This document shows, piece by piece, positions 11,580-23,378 of a stretch of DNA of 64,000 bases. The translations under genes were made by a program, and so were the position numbers. The notes below the pieces were generated by a model. It made no database searches and was not told the DNA's origin. It saw only the letters and a program-made list of their open reading frames with translations. This DNA is from Aporrectodea caliginosa (taxonomy: Eukaryota > Annelida > Clitellata > Crassiclitellata > Lumbricidae), in contig JACEVL010001163.1 in assembly GCA_020284085.1 (NCBI GenBank), forward strand, positions 20,001 through 84,000. The letters are read 5' to 3'. How positions within the stretch are numbered: position 1 is the stretch's first letter; the number at the start of each line of letters is the position of its first letter.

Positions 11580-11756
11580 TGTTAGATTTTTAAACGGATT
11601 TATTGTAACAAATAAAAGGTTCGACGAAAACTATCATCTTTATAACTCAAATGTTCAGTCAGCCCAGTCAGCCATTTTAACCTTCAGGCAAGAAAAGGGG
11701 AGATCTTATATCCAATCAAGATACATGTAGTCGTTATATAGCGCCTATATTTAACA
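11580..11756 (-). repeat. copia 5' LTR
   Basis: 177 bp, identical by eye to the 3' LTR. The GTTTG target duplication follows at 11757. On the minus strand this is the upstream LTR and should hold the element's promoter. Confidence 0.97.
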
Positions 11757-12440
11757 GTTTGGGCCTTTGGGGTGAAAGTGAGAGATGAGGAGTTAGCATG
11801 GATTGGTGTATGGAAGAGTCAGAAATATTCCTGATATGATCAGGAAGACCTACGATGATGATTTCTGCTTTGTCATGGTTAAGATGGTGGAAGTTGGATG
11901 ACATTCATTTCGGGAGTAGATCAACCACATTGAGTAATAAATGTGCAATGTAATTTTTAAATGGAACTGGGAGAAGGATAGCTAGAGTAGAGTGTCATTT
12001 GCGTATAGAAATGGTCAAAAAGGTGTCGGTCAATATAAGATAGATGCCTCAATTTTTCTAGGGGGCGCAAACGTTTAAATAGTTGTCACAGAGACTAAAT
12101 AGGGTGTCGAAAGCAACCGATTACTCCTACTTCAACGCTCGCTCCCACCGGCTCTGGCTACCTCTCGATCCTCTGGTACGGCTACCAACGTGCGAAAAAA
12201 TTCGTAGACATTCATTGTCAAAAACTACTATGATAATTAAATTTTATAGGACTGAAATCTGACCTTATTCTTGAAAGAACAATTGCAATCAATCAATCAA
12301 TCAATCAATCAAAGAAACTTAATTGATTTAGCGCGGGATCGATCCATGGCTCCATAGATGTCCGAGAGCAAGCGGGCCAGCAGGGTCTTAGTCGAGTGAT
12401 CTCTGCGAAACCCAGACTGCGAAACAGGAAGTAAACCATT
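11757..12440 (-). mobile_element. Old LINE, RT portion, other side of the copia insertion
   Basis: The minus strand contains LPVSQSGFRRDHSTKTLLA and LLSDIYGAMDRS (12320-12440), the RT block upstream of motif A. Next comes FYANDTLL (about 12020), a mutated catalytic YADD box, and LNHDKAEIIIVG (about 11880). These blocks are in the right order to continue into 7331-6470. A (CAAT)n run at 12287-12311 interrupts the RT region. Several stops are present, so this is a dead copy. Confidence 0.8.
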
Positions 12441-12856
12441 AGCATTCAGATAAATCGTCTGGTTTCTTGTCCAAACTGATTTATCACTATATCTATGAAT
12501 CCGTCTTTGTTGTCTGAAATTTCTGTTCCATTCCTGCCAATTAGGCCTAAGTTTTTAGACCCTCAACGCAGTCAACCCTCACAGTTCATACGAATTTCTC
12601 CTCCTCAGAACTGTTCGTCTTCTCCGTGTCTGTGATACTGCCCGACTTACTCACAAAGTGTAGTAGTACAAGTCTCAGTTTAACGACCCGTGCGACAACA
12701 AAGATCAATGGATACGAATTCCTCCTTCATCCAGAGGACTGGTTCCGAAGCGAGCGGGGTATGTTTAAAAAGTGCAGAACTTGCGTTAGCTGGCATCTAT
12801 GGGAAGAATCTGATTACTTACAGACTGTCGCTCCAGCCAGTGTCAATTAGACCTAT
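12441..12856. other. No recognisable feature
   Basis: No convincing coding or repeat signal on either strand. Confidence 0.5.
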
Positions 12857-13453
12857 TATAAGTAAGTAAGTAAGTATATTCTTTAATAGAACCAGCTGCC
12901 AAACAGCACTCTGGTGAACAAGCATTAGCAATATAAATTAACATAAACATCAAAACATCAAACATCAAAATCTACAATGTTCAGGACTATGACCAGTGAG
13001 ATTGCGAGACAGATCTAATTAGTAGGCGAACAACATTCTGACTATAAAATTAATGTTTTCCTCATTTGGTTGTCAGCTTTTGGCAGCACCCGGTCATGGC
13101 GTCTGGGGCGTAGGCTGTAAACCGTTGGCTTCGCTGGGGGGGAGCAACCCGTGGAGGACATGTCCTGGTGTTCCAAGAACAGCCGAAAACAGGCGGGTAT
13201 CGGCAAGATGGCAAAGCTGCTCGATATTTGGGCTATCACCAGGGAGATACCGCTGACGGATTAGCCTATTCATCACGGCTTGGAGTCTTCCCCTTTCTTG
13301 CTGCCCAGCATATCCCCACCATGCCGGGGCTGCATATAGCAGACGGGACAGCGTAGTAGCTCGCACCACGTCGTAGAGCTTGGGGCCAGCTAGACCATGG
13401 GCAGTGAGCACGCGGAGGGCATAAAGAGACTGTTTATGTATATACATGTACAT
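12857..13453 (-). mobile_element. LINE 3' end, (TTAC)n-tailed family
   Basis: The minus strand reads SLYALRVLTAHGL, RLLYAAPAWWGYAG and HLADTRLFSAVLGTPGHVLH, then after a frameshift YSLRPRRHDRVLP. This is the usual ending of a CR1/Jockey-superfamily ORF2 found in many marine invertebrates. The element ends with taaagaatatac followed by a (TTAC)n tail (GTAA repeats at 12859-12874 on the + strand). Family members are at 22518-23378 and 55185-55253. This copy is 5' truncated. Confidence 0.85.
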
Positions 13454-13456
13454 CTG

Positions 13457-13487
<31 letters not shown>

Positions 13488-14543
13488 AAAGTTCTGACTA
13501 CGCGGCTGACTGTTATCTCGCAAGCGATCGGCTAAAAACAACAGAAAAAAATACGATGCCAATTAGCCGATACGACTGAGAGCATTTCGCCGTCTCGGGT
13601 TTGACAATGTGAATTTCCATATTACCAAGAGAGAACTCTATACGGTAAATTTTCAAAAATCCGCCGAAACAAATATATAGGCTTAGGTCCAACTCGTAGA
13701 ACGTAACGTATCTTAACAGTCGGTACACTACTAGGCTACTTTACGCTTCCTGTGTTAATTTTAAATAATTACCTAAAGAATTGAGTGTTTTTTCCGATAA
13801 TCACGTTGAAAATCGTGTTTAATACTCATAATAACCAAATAATAATAAAAATATCTGCAAATATGCGCACAATCCAGGCGGTAGTTGATTGAAGAAGAGC
13901 CAACAGAGTGACTAGACATTAGATGTCTGAGAAAAAACAAAGCAGAACTGCTGCTTTAGTATGTGGTTCCACGATTCCAGGTAGCGCAATCTATTCTAAA
14001 TCTAACACACTGATTCATATTTGAGCCAGTCTCTTAGCTTGGATTAGGTTTGATGGGGGTGCGATTGTAACATTATCTTTTGAAATTAAGAAGAAAAAAA
14101 TTCATTATTTAGCTAAAGTGACCGTTTCAATGGATTAGGTAATCATAACAGCCATTTTTGTTTGGCCGCATTAAGAATCCAAGTCCCACCTCCACATAAA
14201 ATAGACGCTTAATAGGCGGTCTTTCGTGTACAGCTACATAATTTTATCGATTTTTTTATGCTGCCTATGCAGCCCAATGGGCTTCATAGCTACATGTATT
14301 AGCAGAAACGAACCTCTCTGATCGTTGTGTCATTGTATTAGGTCGGGGGCGTTTCTGAATTTTGCGCTATACAAATGTGTTATTAGAATTTCAATACAAG
14401 TAGAGTAGAAGAGAAAAGTTATTAAACTGAGACTGACAACTTTTATGCTTGCAAAGTTTCAGGTCTACCTGTATTTGTCCGAAAATTTTAATGCTCATGG
14501 AAATCCCAACGATCAGAAATACATTCAAGCCAAGGTTTCCTCT
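13454..14543. other. Unassigned stretch
   Basis: It begins with a short AT-rich run (13456-13490). No gene or known element was recognised. Confidence 0.5.
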
Positions 14544-14785
14544 TGTGTATTGTATTGTATTGTATTGTATTTGAACACTTGTTATAGCGCCCCTACCAGA
14601 TTTCCCATTCAGAGGCGCTCCCGACTACTGCGCGGACGCTGAATCGGAGTTTCACGCCGAAGCGAATGAGCAATTGCGAGTGAAGGACTTGCCCAGGGTC
14701 CCTACGCGGCGACTTTGAGGTGGATTCGAACCCGCAACCATCCAGCTGCAAGGCACCGAACATACCCCCAAACCACCGCGCCCCA
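14544..14785 (-). mobile_element. tRNA-derived SINE, minus strand
   Basis: The head is at 14784, with ggggcgcggtggtttggggg in place of a good A box and GGGTTCGAATCC as B box near 14730. The body matches the SINE at 1352. The tail is gcgctataac followed by (CAATA)n at 14544-14567. The same pentanucleotide flavour (tgtattgta) occurs on the other side after 14786. Only one B-box block is present, unlike the copy at 1352. Confidence 0.88.
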
Positions 14786-14983
14786 GTTGTATTGTAATGT
14801 GTTGTATTGTATGTGATCGGCGAAAGAGAAAGCGGATACTGAGAGCACCAAGTAAAACTTTAATAATTATGTATCTGAAAACGGGTGGATTATTTGATTA
14901 AAATCGGTTTGGTTCAAAGATAACATTAAGCAAATAAAATTATATATATTATGATGTGAATGAATAGATGAAAGTATTGCCAC

Positions 14984-16497
14984 GATCCCGCCAGTGGCGG
15001 CGCCAGGCACTTTTTTAACCAGGGTATAGCCAGGGCACTCATATAAGTAACCAGTGCAGAGGTGATTTATGGCAAGCCTGGTAGCGCGAGCTTATTAATA
15101 TGGTGACCATATGCATGGTGACCATTTAATTTCGCGCTACCACGCTCGCCATAAGTCCGCCCTCTGCACTATTATTCTTGTCAGGTCAGAGGCTCAGATG
15201 GGCAAATCCCACTGAAGCTGATCGCTTTTTCACATTTGCAAAGCTAATTTTAACATCTCAGTGAACTTAGTGAAGCATTACTAAAAAAAATATCTTTTGG
15301 GTACCATGCACAACAGTTTTCAAAAGCAAAAAGTTCAACAAATAGAGCCACTGATTCAGGTATTGTTTACGCAATTGCTCAAGTAACTCGTGTTTTATGA
15401 GATGCAATTAGACAACAGTTAGACCTATACTGTCGGTTGTATGCGGCACTGTGAATACGCAGCTACAAATTTCTCTACAACTTAGTCCAAATCCAGTGAA
15501 AGTGTGAAACACTGAACCAGCTCTAGCAGTAATCGACAAAACTGCTACATCTGACAATCTACAGTGTATCATCGAGCATTGTAGTTCTCTAGTGTGTCTT
15601 TAGGCAACTGAATGAGTGCTCTGATTGAGCAGGACTGGTGTAACTGGAATAGTGCATGCAATTGAAGCTATAGCCTGTTTAGTTCATAGAAGGCCTCATC
15701 AAACTCTGCAATTAAACGAGTAAAAGCAATCAGTTTGTCACCTTCAAATGTTGGCATTGTCCCGTTTCATTGTTTGCGTTCCATCATTCTTTTCAACAAC
15801 GCAATTCCAGTTTTACAAAATCCATGTTTGCTTTGTAATTGCATGCACAGGGAGCAAGATAGAGATATAGATAGAGATAGGCCTAGAGATGGAGATAGAT
15901 CTGAAGTATCTCAGATTGAAGAAAGAGGATACCATTGTCAGAAAAAGTTGAGAGGAAGGAACAATGTGGCACCCGTACGCATGAAGGGACTAATTCAAGC
16001 CTGACGGATATTTATATATATATATATATATTATGTAAAGAAAGAGAGAGACAGCGAGAGAGGGGAGGGCATATATTATTTCAAGCATTCCTTCACCTCT
16101 GGTACAGAGTGGTAGGAAAAGGAGAGGTTAAGGGTCGCATGTTTTACGCCTGAATGGATGAATCAACTCTGGCCGTATACTGAGCGTGTCTCTATGTACA
16201 ACTAAGTGTTCGCTTCTACTGTGGTCCAATACTCCGACACATGTGTAGGTGAGTTAGACTATAGGTGCCCCTGCTTACACAAACACCATACATACGTCAG
16301 TGGACCTGCAGTTGTGTATCGTGTGTTTCATTAATCGTCCGTCAAATACAGGCTATACGGGCTGTATAGCAAATATTTGGCTGTATAATACACTAATACA
16401 GCCAAATATTTTGTCAGGGCAACGACCAGGGCAAAGGCTTTTTTACCAGGGCATTTGCACTGGCATGCCCTGGTATAGTACCGCCACTCGATCCCGC
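14984..16497. mobile_element. hAT DNA transposon, degenerate, with 8-bp target duplication
   Basis: The element 14992-16489 begins CAGTGGCGG and ends CCGCCACTC. Imperfect inverted ends continue inward (accagggtatagcc versus actataccagggcatgcc). The 8-bp duplication GATCCCGC is present at 14984-14991 and 16490-16497. Both features are standard for hAT elements. The minus strand at 15540-15650 reads SEHSFSCLKTH then, after a stop, RTTMLDD. This resembles the C-terminal dimerisation motif of hAT transposases (ERxFSxLKxxKxxLRxxM). The rest of the transposase is not readable, so the copy is dead or deleted. Confidence 0.85.
15054..15169. repeat. 116-bp imperfect palindrome inside the hAT element
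   Basis: GTGCAGAGG...TTATGGC.AGC..GGTAGCGCGA on the left is answered by TCGCGCTACC.CGCTCGCCATAA...CCTCTGCAC on the right, with about 40 bases between the arms. It may be a small foldback element nested in the hAT copy, or a sub-terminal hairpin of that family. Confidence 0.85.
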
Positions 16498-16789
16498 TCA
16501 GTTTTCAATTAATTAATTGGCTGATTGATAGCTGCCATGTTAAGTGGGTACCACCAACTCTATCGGTATCAGGGCGTTCTTTGTTATATGCGGCGTATTT
16601 TGCGAGAAAGATTTGAGGTTCGCTCGCATGTTATCTTTCTGCTTATTTATTATTTAACTTATCTTCCAGACATCTAGTTTATCCTCATGGCTATTGGGTA
16701 GCGTCGTGCTTTCTCGGTTGTGGGCCCTTCCATCTGGCATTACCACCCGCTTAAGCTCCGCTCTTTGCTTGTGAGCCATCCGTCAGGGT
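16498..16789. other. No recognisable feature
   Basis: Short stretch without a recognisable gene or element. Confidence 0.5.
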
Positions 16790-16906
16790 TCTACAAGTAG
16801 CTTGTTGAAGGGGCGAGTAGCTTGTTGAAGGGCGCTATATAAATGCTCTGAATGAATGAATGAATGAATGAATGAATGAATGAATGAATGAATGAATGAA
16901 TGAATG
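16790..16906 (+). mobile_element. LINE/SINE 3' tail with (GAAT)n
   Basis: gagtagcttgttgaaggg occurs twice in tandem (about 16797 and 16817), then gcgctatataaat and about 12 GAAT units. This is the common 3' end seen at 1595-1632 and 26690-26740, almost wholly 5' truncated. Confidence 0.8.
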
Positions 16907-16979
16907 GCTATCCTGCAATTGTCGTCAATGCAATCAAAGTTATGAAAATAGAGTCCGACAAACTTTCTTGTTAACAAAA

Positions 16980-17276
<297 letters not shown>

Positions 17277-17992
17277 GGGCCTATTACAGTAGTTTTATAT
17301 AGCGCCCCTTCAACACAGTCTTCTCAGGATCGCTCCCAGTCCAACCTCGGTCAAACAGGACAGTCTTAAGGCCAGAGAAGAACTGAGCAGAGTGTCCTAT
17401 TGAGGTCAGACGCAGTGCCACCGGAAGTCCATTCCAGGTCACTGGGCCAGCCACAGAGAAGGCGCGGCGCTGTCGGATAGCAGTCCGAGCACGGGAGACA
17501 AGGAACTCTGCTTGCACCACTGAGCGTAACGAGCCACGACGCGGAACAGTCACAGTAGGGCAGCAGAGTTCCCGCAGATATGGAGGAGCCAGGCCCTCAG
17601 TGCAGCGCCAGACCAGTGCAGAAACCCGGTAGGCAATGCGCTGTGGATAAGGGAGCCAATGGAGGACATTCTGCACGTACCCCGAGACTCGAGAGAACTT
17701 AGGGATGCGGCCCACAAGGCTGGCAGCAGTGCGCAGGACTCTGTTAAGGCATTTAAGCCGGCAAGCTGGGAGCCCAACATATATGGCACTACAGTAGTCC
17801 AGACTGGTGACTACGAAGGAATGAACCAGCGTAGAAGCAAAGGGGATTAATGTGTTCGACAAAGTTAGGCTCCTGGTCTAGGTTTACTTCCATGTCTCGG
17901 ACTGAGGATGAGCAGGTGAGGTGCGGACATTTTGAGGCAATGGAAACAAGGTCAACCTTAGCAAGCTGCTGACGGGTGCCAAGCCAGATTGA
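17277..17992 (-). mobile_element. LINE 3' end A (L2/CR1-like), (TAA)n tail
   Basis: The minus strand holds the last part of an ORF2. It reads IWLGTRQQLAKVDL (about 17970), LDYCSAIYVGLP, VLHWLPYPQRIAYRVSALVW, LRELCCP, AGPVTWNGLPVALRL and LKTVLFDRGW, with the stop near 17284. A frameshift separates the first block from the rest. The 3' end runs into a TAA-type tail. The copy is the same family as the fragment at 1-150. It starts where the GAAT tail of the next LINE begins, so the two lie head to tail. Confidence 0.9.
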
Positions 17993-19010
17993 TTCATTCA
18001 TTCATTACGAAGTTTTATATAGCGCCCCTTCAAGGTTACTACTCAGGAGCGCTCCCGACCACAGCACGGCTGAAAAGGACAGTTTTGAGGCAAGTATAGA
18101 AATATTCAGAGTGGATTCTGGGATGCAAGCGCAGCGTCAAAGGAAGCCCGTTCCAGAGGGAGGGGCCAACCACTGAAAAGGCCCGATTCTGCTTAGTAGC
18201 TGTGCGGGCAAAGGGACCATCAGCACACCCCACTCAGTAGAGCGGAGAGAGCGACGACCCGGAACACCCAAGGTAGGGCAGCAAAGGTCGCTTAGATAGG
18301 CAAGGGCTAGGCCCAGCAAGGACCGCCAGACCAAAGCGATGATCCGATACGAGAACCGCTGCAGTAGGGAGAGCCAATGAAGCACATCCAGCATATAACC
18401 CGAGACGTGGCCAAATTTGGGGATACGGCCGCAAAGGCGTGCAGCAGAGCGCAGGACCCGGTTAAGGCACCCCAACCAACCAGCTGGGAGGCCAACATAG
18501 AGTGAGCAACAGTAATCAAGTCGGACAGTGATAAAAGAGTGGATGAGTGTAGCGGTGGAGTCTGAAGTAAGTGAGCGAGCAACAGTGCGGAACTGGCGTA
18601 ACTGATAGTATGAATCAGGGCAAAGGCGGTTAATATGCGGGGCAAAGGTTAACTCTTGGTCTAGTGTAACTCCAAGGTCACGGACAACAGAGGAAAAGAC
18701 AAATTGAGGGAAGTCTGCAGCAATGGTGGGTAGGTCTAGCTTCGCAAGCTGCTGCCGAGTGCCCAGCCAGATAAATTGGGTTTTGATGGGTTGAGGCGCA
18801 GGCGGTTCGATGACATCCAGGCCTCCAGGGCACCCAAAGCCAGGCTCATTGCTCGAACAGCAGCAGTCTTGTTTGGGTTAAGCCGCATGCGGGTTGATGA
18901 CATCCAGGCTTGCATAGTCTCAATGGCCCGGCTCATTGTTTCCACCGCAGAGATCGCCTGCCCCTCCAAGCAGTTGGCGTACGCTTGAAGGTCATCAGCG
19001 TAATTATTGT
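17993..19010 (-). mobile_element. LINE 3' part B (L2/CR1-like) from the YADD box
   Basis: From about 19003 downward the minus strand reads NYADDLQAYANC (catalytic box), LRLNPSKTQFIWLG, VRDLGVTLDQEL, LDYCCSLYVGLPAG, RIPKFGHVSGYMLDVLHWL, YLSDLCCPTLGVPGRRSLRS and ending blocks, with frameshifts. The tail is tatataaaac followed by GAATGAATGAAT (17993-18006). The copy is 5' truncated just before the catalytic box. The segment after the box appears twice: AWMSSTRMRLNPNKT and AWMSSNRLRLNPSKT. Confidence 0.9.
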
Positions 19011-19035
19011 AAATATCTATATTGTAGATATTCTT

Positions 19036-19315
19036 GTTAAAGTTTCAAACTCACGGAAATTCCAACTCCCAGGAAACGGCTAAAGCCAGGCAAAATTATG
19101 CTGTGCTTATAGGCTTAATTATAATCAGCAGAAGACAGAACGCATAGATAGCGCACAAAGAGAAACCTTGTTCTTATTGTTACATTTTTAAACTCATGGA
19201 AATCCCAACGATCAGGAAACTGCTGAAGCAGTTATTATTATTATGTTTTGTGTATAGGCTAATCTGCAAAAAAGAAAGCGCATAGATATAGTGCACAAAG
19301 AGACATTTATTAGAA
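19036..19315. repeat. Tandem duplication of about 145 bp, diverged
   Basis: Two copies (19036-19180 and 19182-19315) share aaactca.ggaaat.ccaac, caggaaac.gct and catagata..gcacaaagaga. A related piece (gctcatggaaatcccaac) is at 14492. This is a dispersed repeat of unknown type. Confidence 0.7.
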
Positions 19316-19549
19316 AACGAATGGTCGGTTGAAATCTGTTTTGATCAACGAAAACATTTAACAAGTAACTGTACCCAAGTTCCTGATGCCTCAATGTAGT
19401 CCACCATGAATTGTCGACAACTTCAAGATACGGGTATTTAGCGCTATATGCAGGACTTGCTGCGTTGTCTGTGGCCGATGATAAAATCGCATAGTAAAGT
19501 TCAGTAATACAGTTAGTGAGAATTGCATCGCTTTGTTTCTGAATTGACG

Positions 19550-20515
19550 AACAGTGGAATCCATTTTGGAGACTCATCAGACCCCTCAGTATCTCTGAGA
19601 GCCATGACCATAATCTCGGCTCTTCCACCGATTATTATCGTCGAAGAATCCAAATCCTATCAGCAGCTCAGACAGGTACCATTATTGGCGACCAAATGCT
19701 GTGGTGGCAGCTTCTGCGACCTCCATGTTAAGGTATGCTGACTGAGCAGTGAGCACATAGCAAGGGTAAGATTATTTTGGGAATAGCTGCAGATGGTAGA
19801 CTCTGGAAACAGTATTTGACATAGCCAGCAATCAATAATGCAGGCATGACCAAAATACTTCCTTATTTTATCGCGATATGAGATGTTTCCTTATTTGTTT
19901 TGCGCTCTCAGATGCTTCCTCGTTTATTCGCGATATGAGAGACCATAATTTTATTACTTCCGTAATACGAAGGATCCTAGCTTAAATGGTTCGCACAGTT
20001 TGGGAAAATGCCACATTTTCATGTAGCACATGGTTCTGACCTTTAAACAGGCACGGTGAATTGCTTTTGGATATCGGAAATGGATTCCACTGGGAGAGGT
20101 TCCACGAAAGAAAATAGTCGACATCTCCAGCAGTTCACGGTAGTCATCTGACGCTTGGAATTTTTCCAGCTGAGCTACTCCAAACTCTATGACACTGGTT
20201 TTCCATGGAGCGATAATGGATGCCGTGTTCTCATCCTCAAGGGCTGTGGAAAACGAAGATTGATCCATTAGATGCTAGCAATATGCGACATGATCAAGCA
20301 GTTCTATTTCGGGAGATTTTAAAACATAATAGATGCCAACCACCTTCTCGAGAAAGATCTCTGAGATGTGATGACGGCGCTCTCGAACAATGAGACGAAT
20401 GGCCAAATGACGGCATCCTCTGGATAATTCTGGACCTGCCTTGATGAAGCCCTAGCAGAAAATATGTGTGCGGCCTTCCTGTCACTTGTATTTCTGTCTG
20501 TAACACAAATCAAAC
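19550..20515 (-). pseudogene. Degraded copy A of an unnamed repetitive protein family
   Basis: In broken minus-strand frames the region reads TSDRKAAHIF (about 20480), then VIEFGVAQLEKF, SDDYRELLEM and YPKAIHRACL (19960-20200), and WYLSELLIGFGFFDD (about 19650). Copy B at 50340-51430 has matching blocks in the same order: VMDFAINQLE, KPGVIQRARFM and STELIAYAFFD. I recall this block set from many uncharacterised invertebrate proteins, but cannot name the family. Copy A appears to lack the middle part that B keeps. Stops show it is dead. Its high copy number and decay suggest a mobile element. Confidence 0.6.
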
Positions 20516-22517
20516 TCCGAATTGCGTTCCAATGTTGGAGGAGTGATATCGAAGCACATACCTTTGATCCGATCTCTTAATCCAAACGCATCCATACCGT
20601 CAATCACTGTCCCGTCATTTTAACTGCTGTACCGTTTCAAAGTTACGGGACAGACAGCAGCTTCACTGCATTCTGTCAAGAGACTAGAATATATTACATG
20701 AAGTCGGTCTACTCCTTTTTCTTCCAGGGCCCATAAAGTCGTCCATTATCTTGCCATCCCTATGCAATACCAGCGGCAGTACACTGCGTACAGCCTGCCT
20801 CTACAATCTTAACCTCTGCACTCGTGCTCTCATTGTGGCACTTGGACTAATGACGACATCCTCTGGATCATGCTATAGCTGCCCTTATGAAAAATCTTTA
20901 CAATGCATAATTTAAGAATACTTTTCAGAATTTCAACCGAATTAAATAAGTCTAAAATATTGCTCAATCCTAACAAATATTTTGGCTATAGAGCTGAATA
21001 AAATCCATCACCAAATGGTTGTTTGAGGGATGAGAAAAGCATTACATGAAAGTTTTCTATTGGGAACGGGAACACATGACTGCATGTATGTATATCGCCA
21101 TTTATATAGCGCCTTACAAGAAACTCACGAAGGCGCTAAACGTAGCTACCCAACAGATCTAAACAGATGCGAGTTAAGAAGTTTCGAAACTGTTTCCTGG
21201 GCTGCATGCGTTGCAATGTTATGCATGCGCATTTGAACAACTGTCAGAATACTGGCATCCATATCGTTCTGAAGCAAGACAATCGAAAATGAGAAAAATA
21301 ATTTTTCGTGTGCAATTATTGCACACGAAAAGCGTAGAGTCATGAGTTTGCAACAGTGAGATTTAATTCTTAAATCAGGCGACACCTTTAACGAACATCG
21401 ATCAAAGCATGAAAAGCAGGTGAGCTGATCAGGAAGTTGCAGACAAAGAGCGAGTTTGTTAAAGGGGAATTTACTTGTGAAAAACATGTGAGATTAAAAG
21501 AAGTTAGAGATGAAATAGCGATTGAGCTCAACAGATGAACAGCAAGAATGTGATGAACAGTTATTTACAGATGAAAAGCGAGTTTGTAAAACAATAGTAA
21601 CTGACAACCAGTAAACTTAAGGATACTTAGAGACAGTTGCGATTAAACAGCGACTGATAAGCAATAGGAGTATACCTTGTTCCTATTTATGAGATCAATT
21701 CTCTAATAATAATATGCAATTAATGTAGGCTAGGCGGACGGCTTGACGTCTGGCCCGACGCTGTCAGACCGACGCTAGCATCCGCAGTATCATCTGCTGC
21801 TACCAGTAGCAGCAACTTACCGTCATATAGAGCAGACCCTGCCCTTTCAATTCTGCGGTCATAGATTATACTTCATTACTGCTTGTTAACCTCATTGTGC
21901 GTAATTTTTACTGCATGTACTGCAAACCACATAATTGATATTGACATTGTTAATGAATTTTATAAAGAATTACTGGTATTAGAAATACATGTAACCAATA
22001 TAATTGCCAGCAGCAGTGGTTATATACGCACAAACACGCCCATTTTTATGAAAAATTTCGATAAAAGCAGGAAGAGGAAGTTAATCAGCAGGCAGTAGAG
22101 AACCTGTTTTTTTGGCTTTCAGCCTGCAATATTCCGTAAATCAATTATTGTTCTTTGAAGCTGTAGCCCGAGTCTAAAGCAAACAAAACTCAATAGCAAT
22201 TTTAGTGCGGTATTCAGGAAGTTCTTACTCAGTCTATAGATAAGAGCAGTTGCTGTTGTTGGATAGTCGGGAGTTTATTTTCGTAGAAGTTGCTGAATAA
22301 ATGTTGTGTGAATGAGGCGAAGCTTGATTGAAATCATCAGCTGGTGATGTAAGTCCTCGCTGTTATTCTTGACAATTAAGACACTTCTGCTACGTTATTT
22401 TCCTCCTTTCACTGAACAAAAATTGACAATTCTTGTTCTACTTCCTCATTCTAGAGTTAAGGCTAACGCGTTAACCTGTTTGCATCATGCAAATGTATAG
22501 TTAGACGTCGGTTTAAG
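20516..22517. other. Unassigned stretch with one perfect hairpin
   Basis: No gene recognised. A perfect hairpin lies at 21303-21331. A gcgccttacaag end resembling a LINE 3' end lies near 21100. Confidence 0.5.
21303..21331. repeat. Perfect hairpin, 14-bp arms, 1-base centre
   Basis: TTTTCGTGTGCAAT, then T, then ATTGCACACGAAAA. The arms are exact complements. No neighbouring gene explains it. Confidence 0.85.
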
Positions 22518-23378
22518 GAAGTAAGTAAGTAAGTAAGTATATTCTTTATTAACCAATTGCTAATCGATCTTGGGTGTACAGACATCTTATAAGAACAGTT
22601 AAAAAGTATTATAGCATCCTGGCAATAAACATATTTCGCATCAAGTAAGTTAAGTGTGAATATCCGTTAATAAACCAACTGCCAACCGCACCATGGTGCA
22701 AATCATTATAGTCCCGTATATTATATATCTAAGAAAGTCAGCCAATCTTGATCACACCTATTATGATAACATCCTAGTGATGAAACTTTTAAGCATCAAA
22801 TTAATTATCTGCGTGGGAGGAATTATACGGTCATGAGCGCGGGGACGGAGGGCATAATACTTAGAAGTTTTAATAGGGAGAAGCAATTCATGTAACACAT
22901 GCCCATTATCCACTAGGATCGATAAAAAAGGCGGAAATCAGCCTTCATGCATAGTTAATCAAAAGACAGGGAATCTCCAGGAAGATTGTGATAGCGGATC
23001 AAGTGACTTCAAACTTGTCTTTGTCACGCTGTCCCACGAAACCCCACCAGGCGGGCGAGGCATACAGCATTCTTGGCAAGGTAGTGGCTCGCACAACGTC
23101 ATAAAGATGTGGACCATACAGGCCTTGAGCGACCAAAGGATTGACGGGCCTGACAGCAAAGTCGTTGGATGTTTATTAAATCTTAAGTCATCAGAAATGG
23201 TAACTCCCAAGATCACCATATTGGTAACCCTGGCTAGAACTGTGGTGGTGCCTGGGGCTGTAAGGTACCAGCAGAATATCGGCATTGTGTTCAGTGGTTC
23301 GTTCTTGTGTAGGCTCAGGCTTAAAGGTGGACCTTCATCGTAGATGAAATTGTAAAATCTAGTTTGGACAGACAACAA
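22518..23378 (-). mobile_element. LINE 3' ends, (TTAC)n-tailed family, two nested copies
   Basis: A GTAA run (22519-22540 on the + strand) and tatattctttattaaccaatt mark the tail of a short minus-strand copy. A second 3' end without a tail (ttaataaaccaactgccaacc) begins near 22665. Further along, the minus strand reads MVILGVTISDDLRF and, in shifted frames, SHYLAKNAVCLARLVGF and HNLPGDSLSF. These equal the LLYAAPAWWGY and RYLPGDSP blocks of the copy at 12857. It is heavily decayed. Confidence 0.75.

Larger units (their letters stand above)
7332..11756 (-). mobile_element. Complete Ty1/copia retrotransposon, probably young
   Basis: Two identical 177-bp LTRs (7332-7508 and 11580-11756) begin TGTTA and end TAACA. 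They flank a single open gag-pol frame on the minus strand. The 5-bp target duplication GTTTG is present at 7327-7331 and 11757-11761. Reading the minus strand from 11579, GGTTATGGACCCAG follows the 5' LTR. It differs by one base from the half-tRNA initiator-Met primer site known in Drosophila copia. A short purine tract (aaggagggg) lies just before the 3' LTR. Identical LTRs, an intact ORF and a clean target duplication point to recent insertion. Confidence 0.97.
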
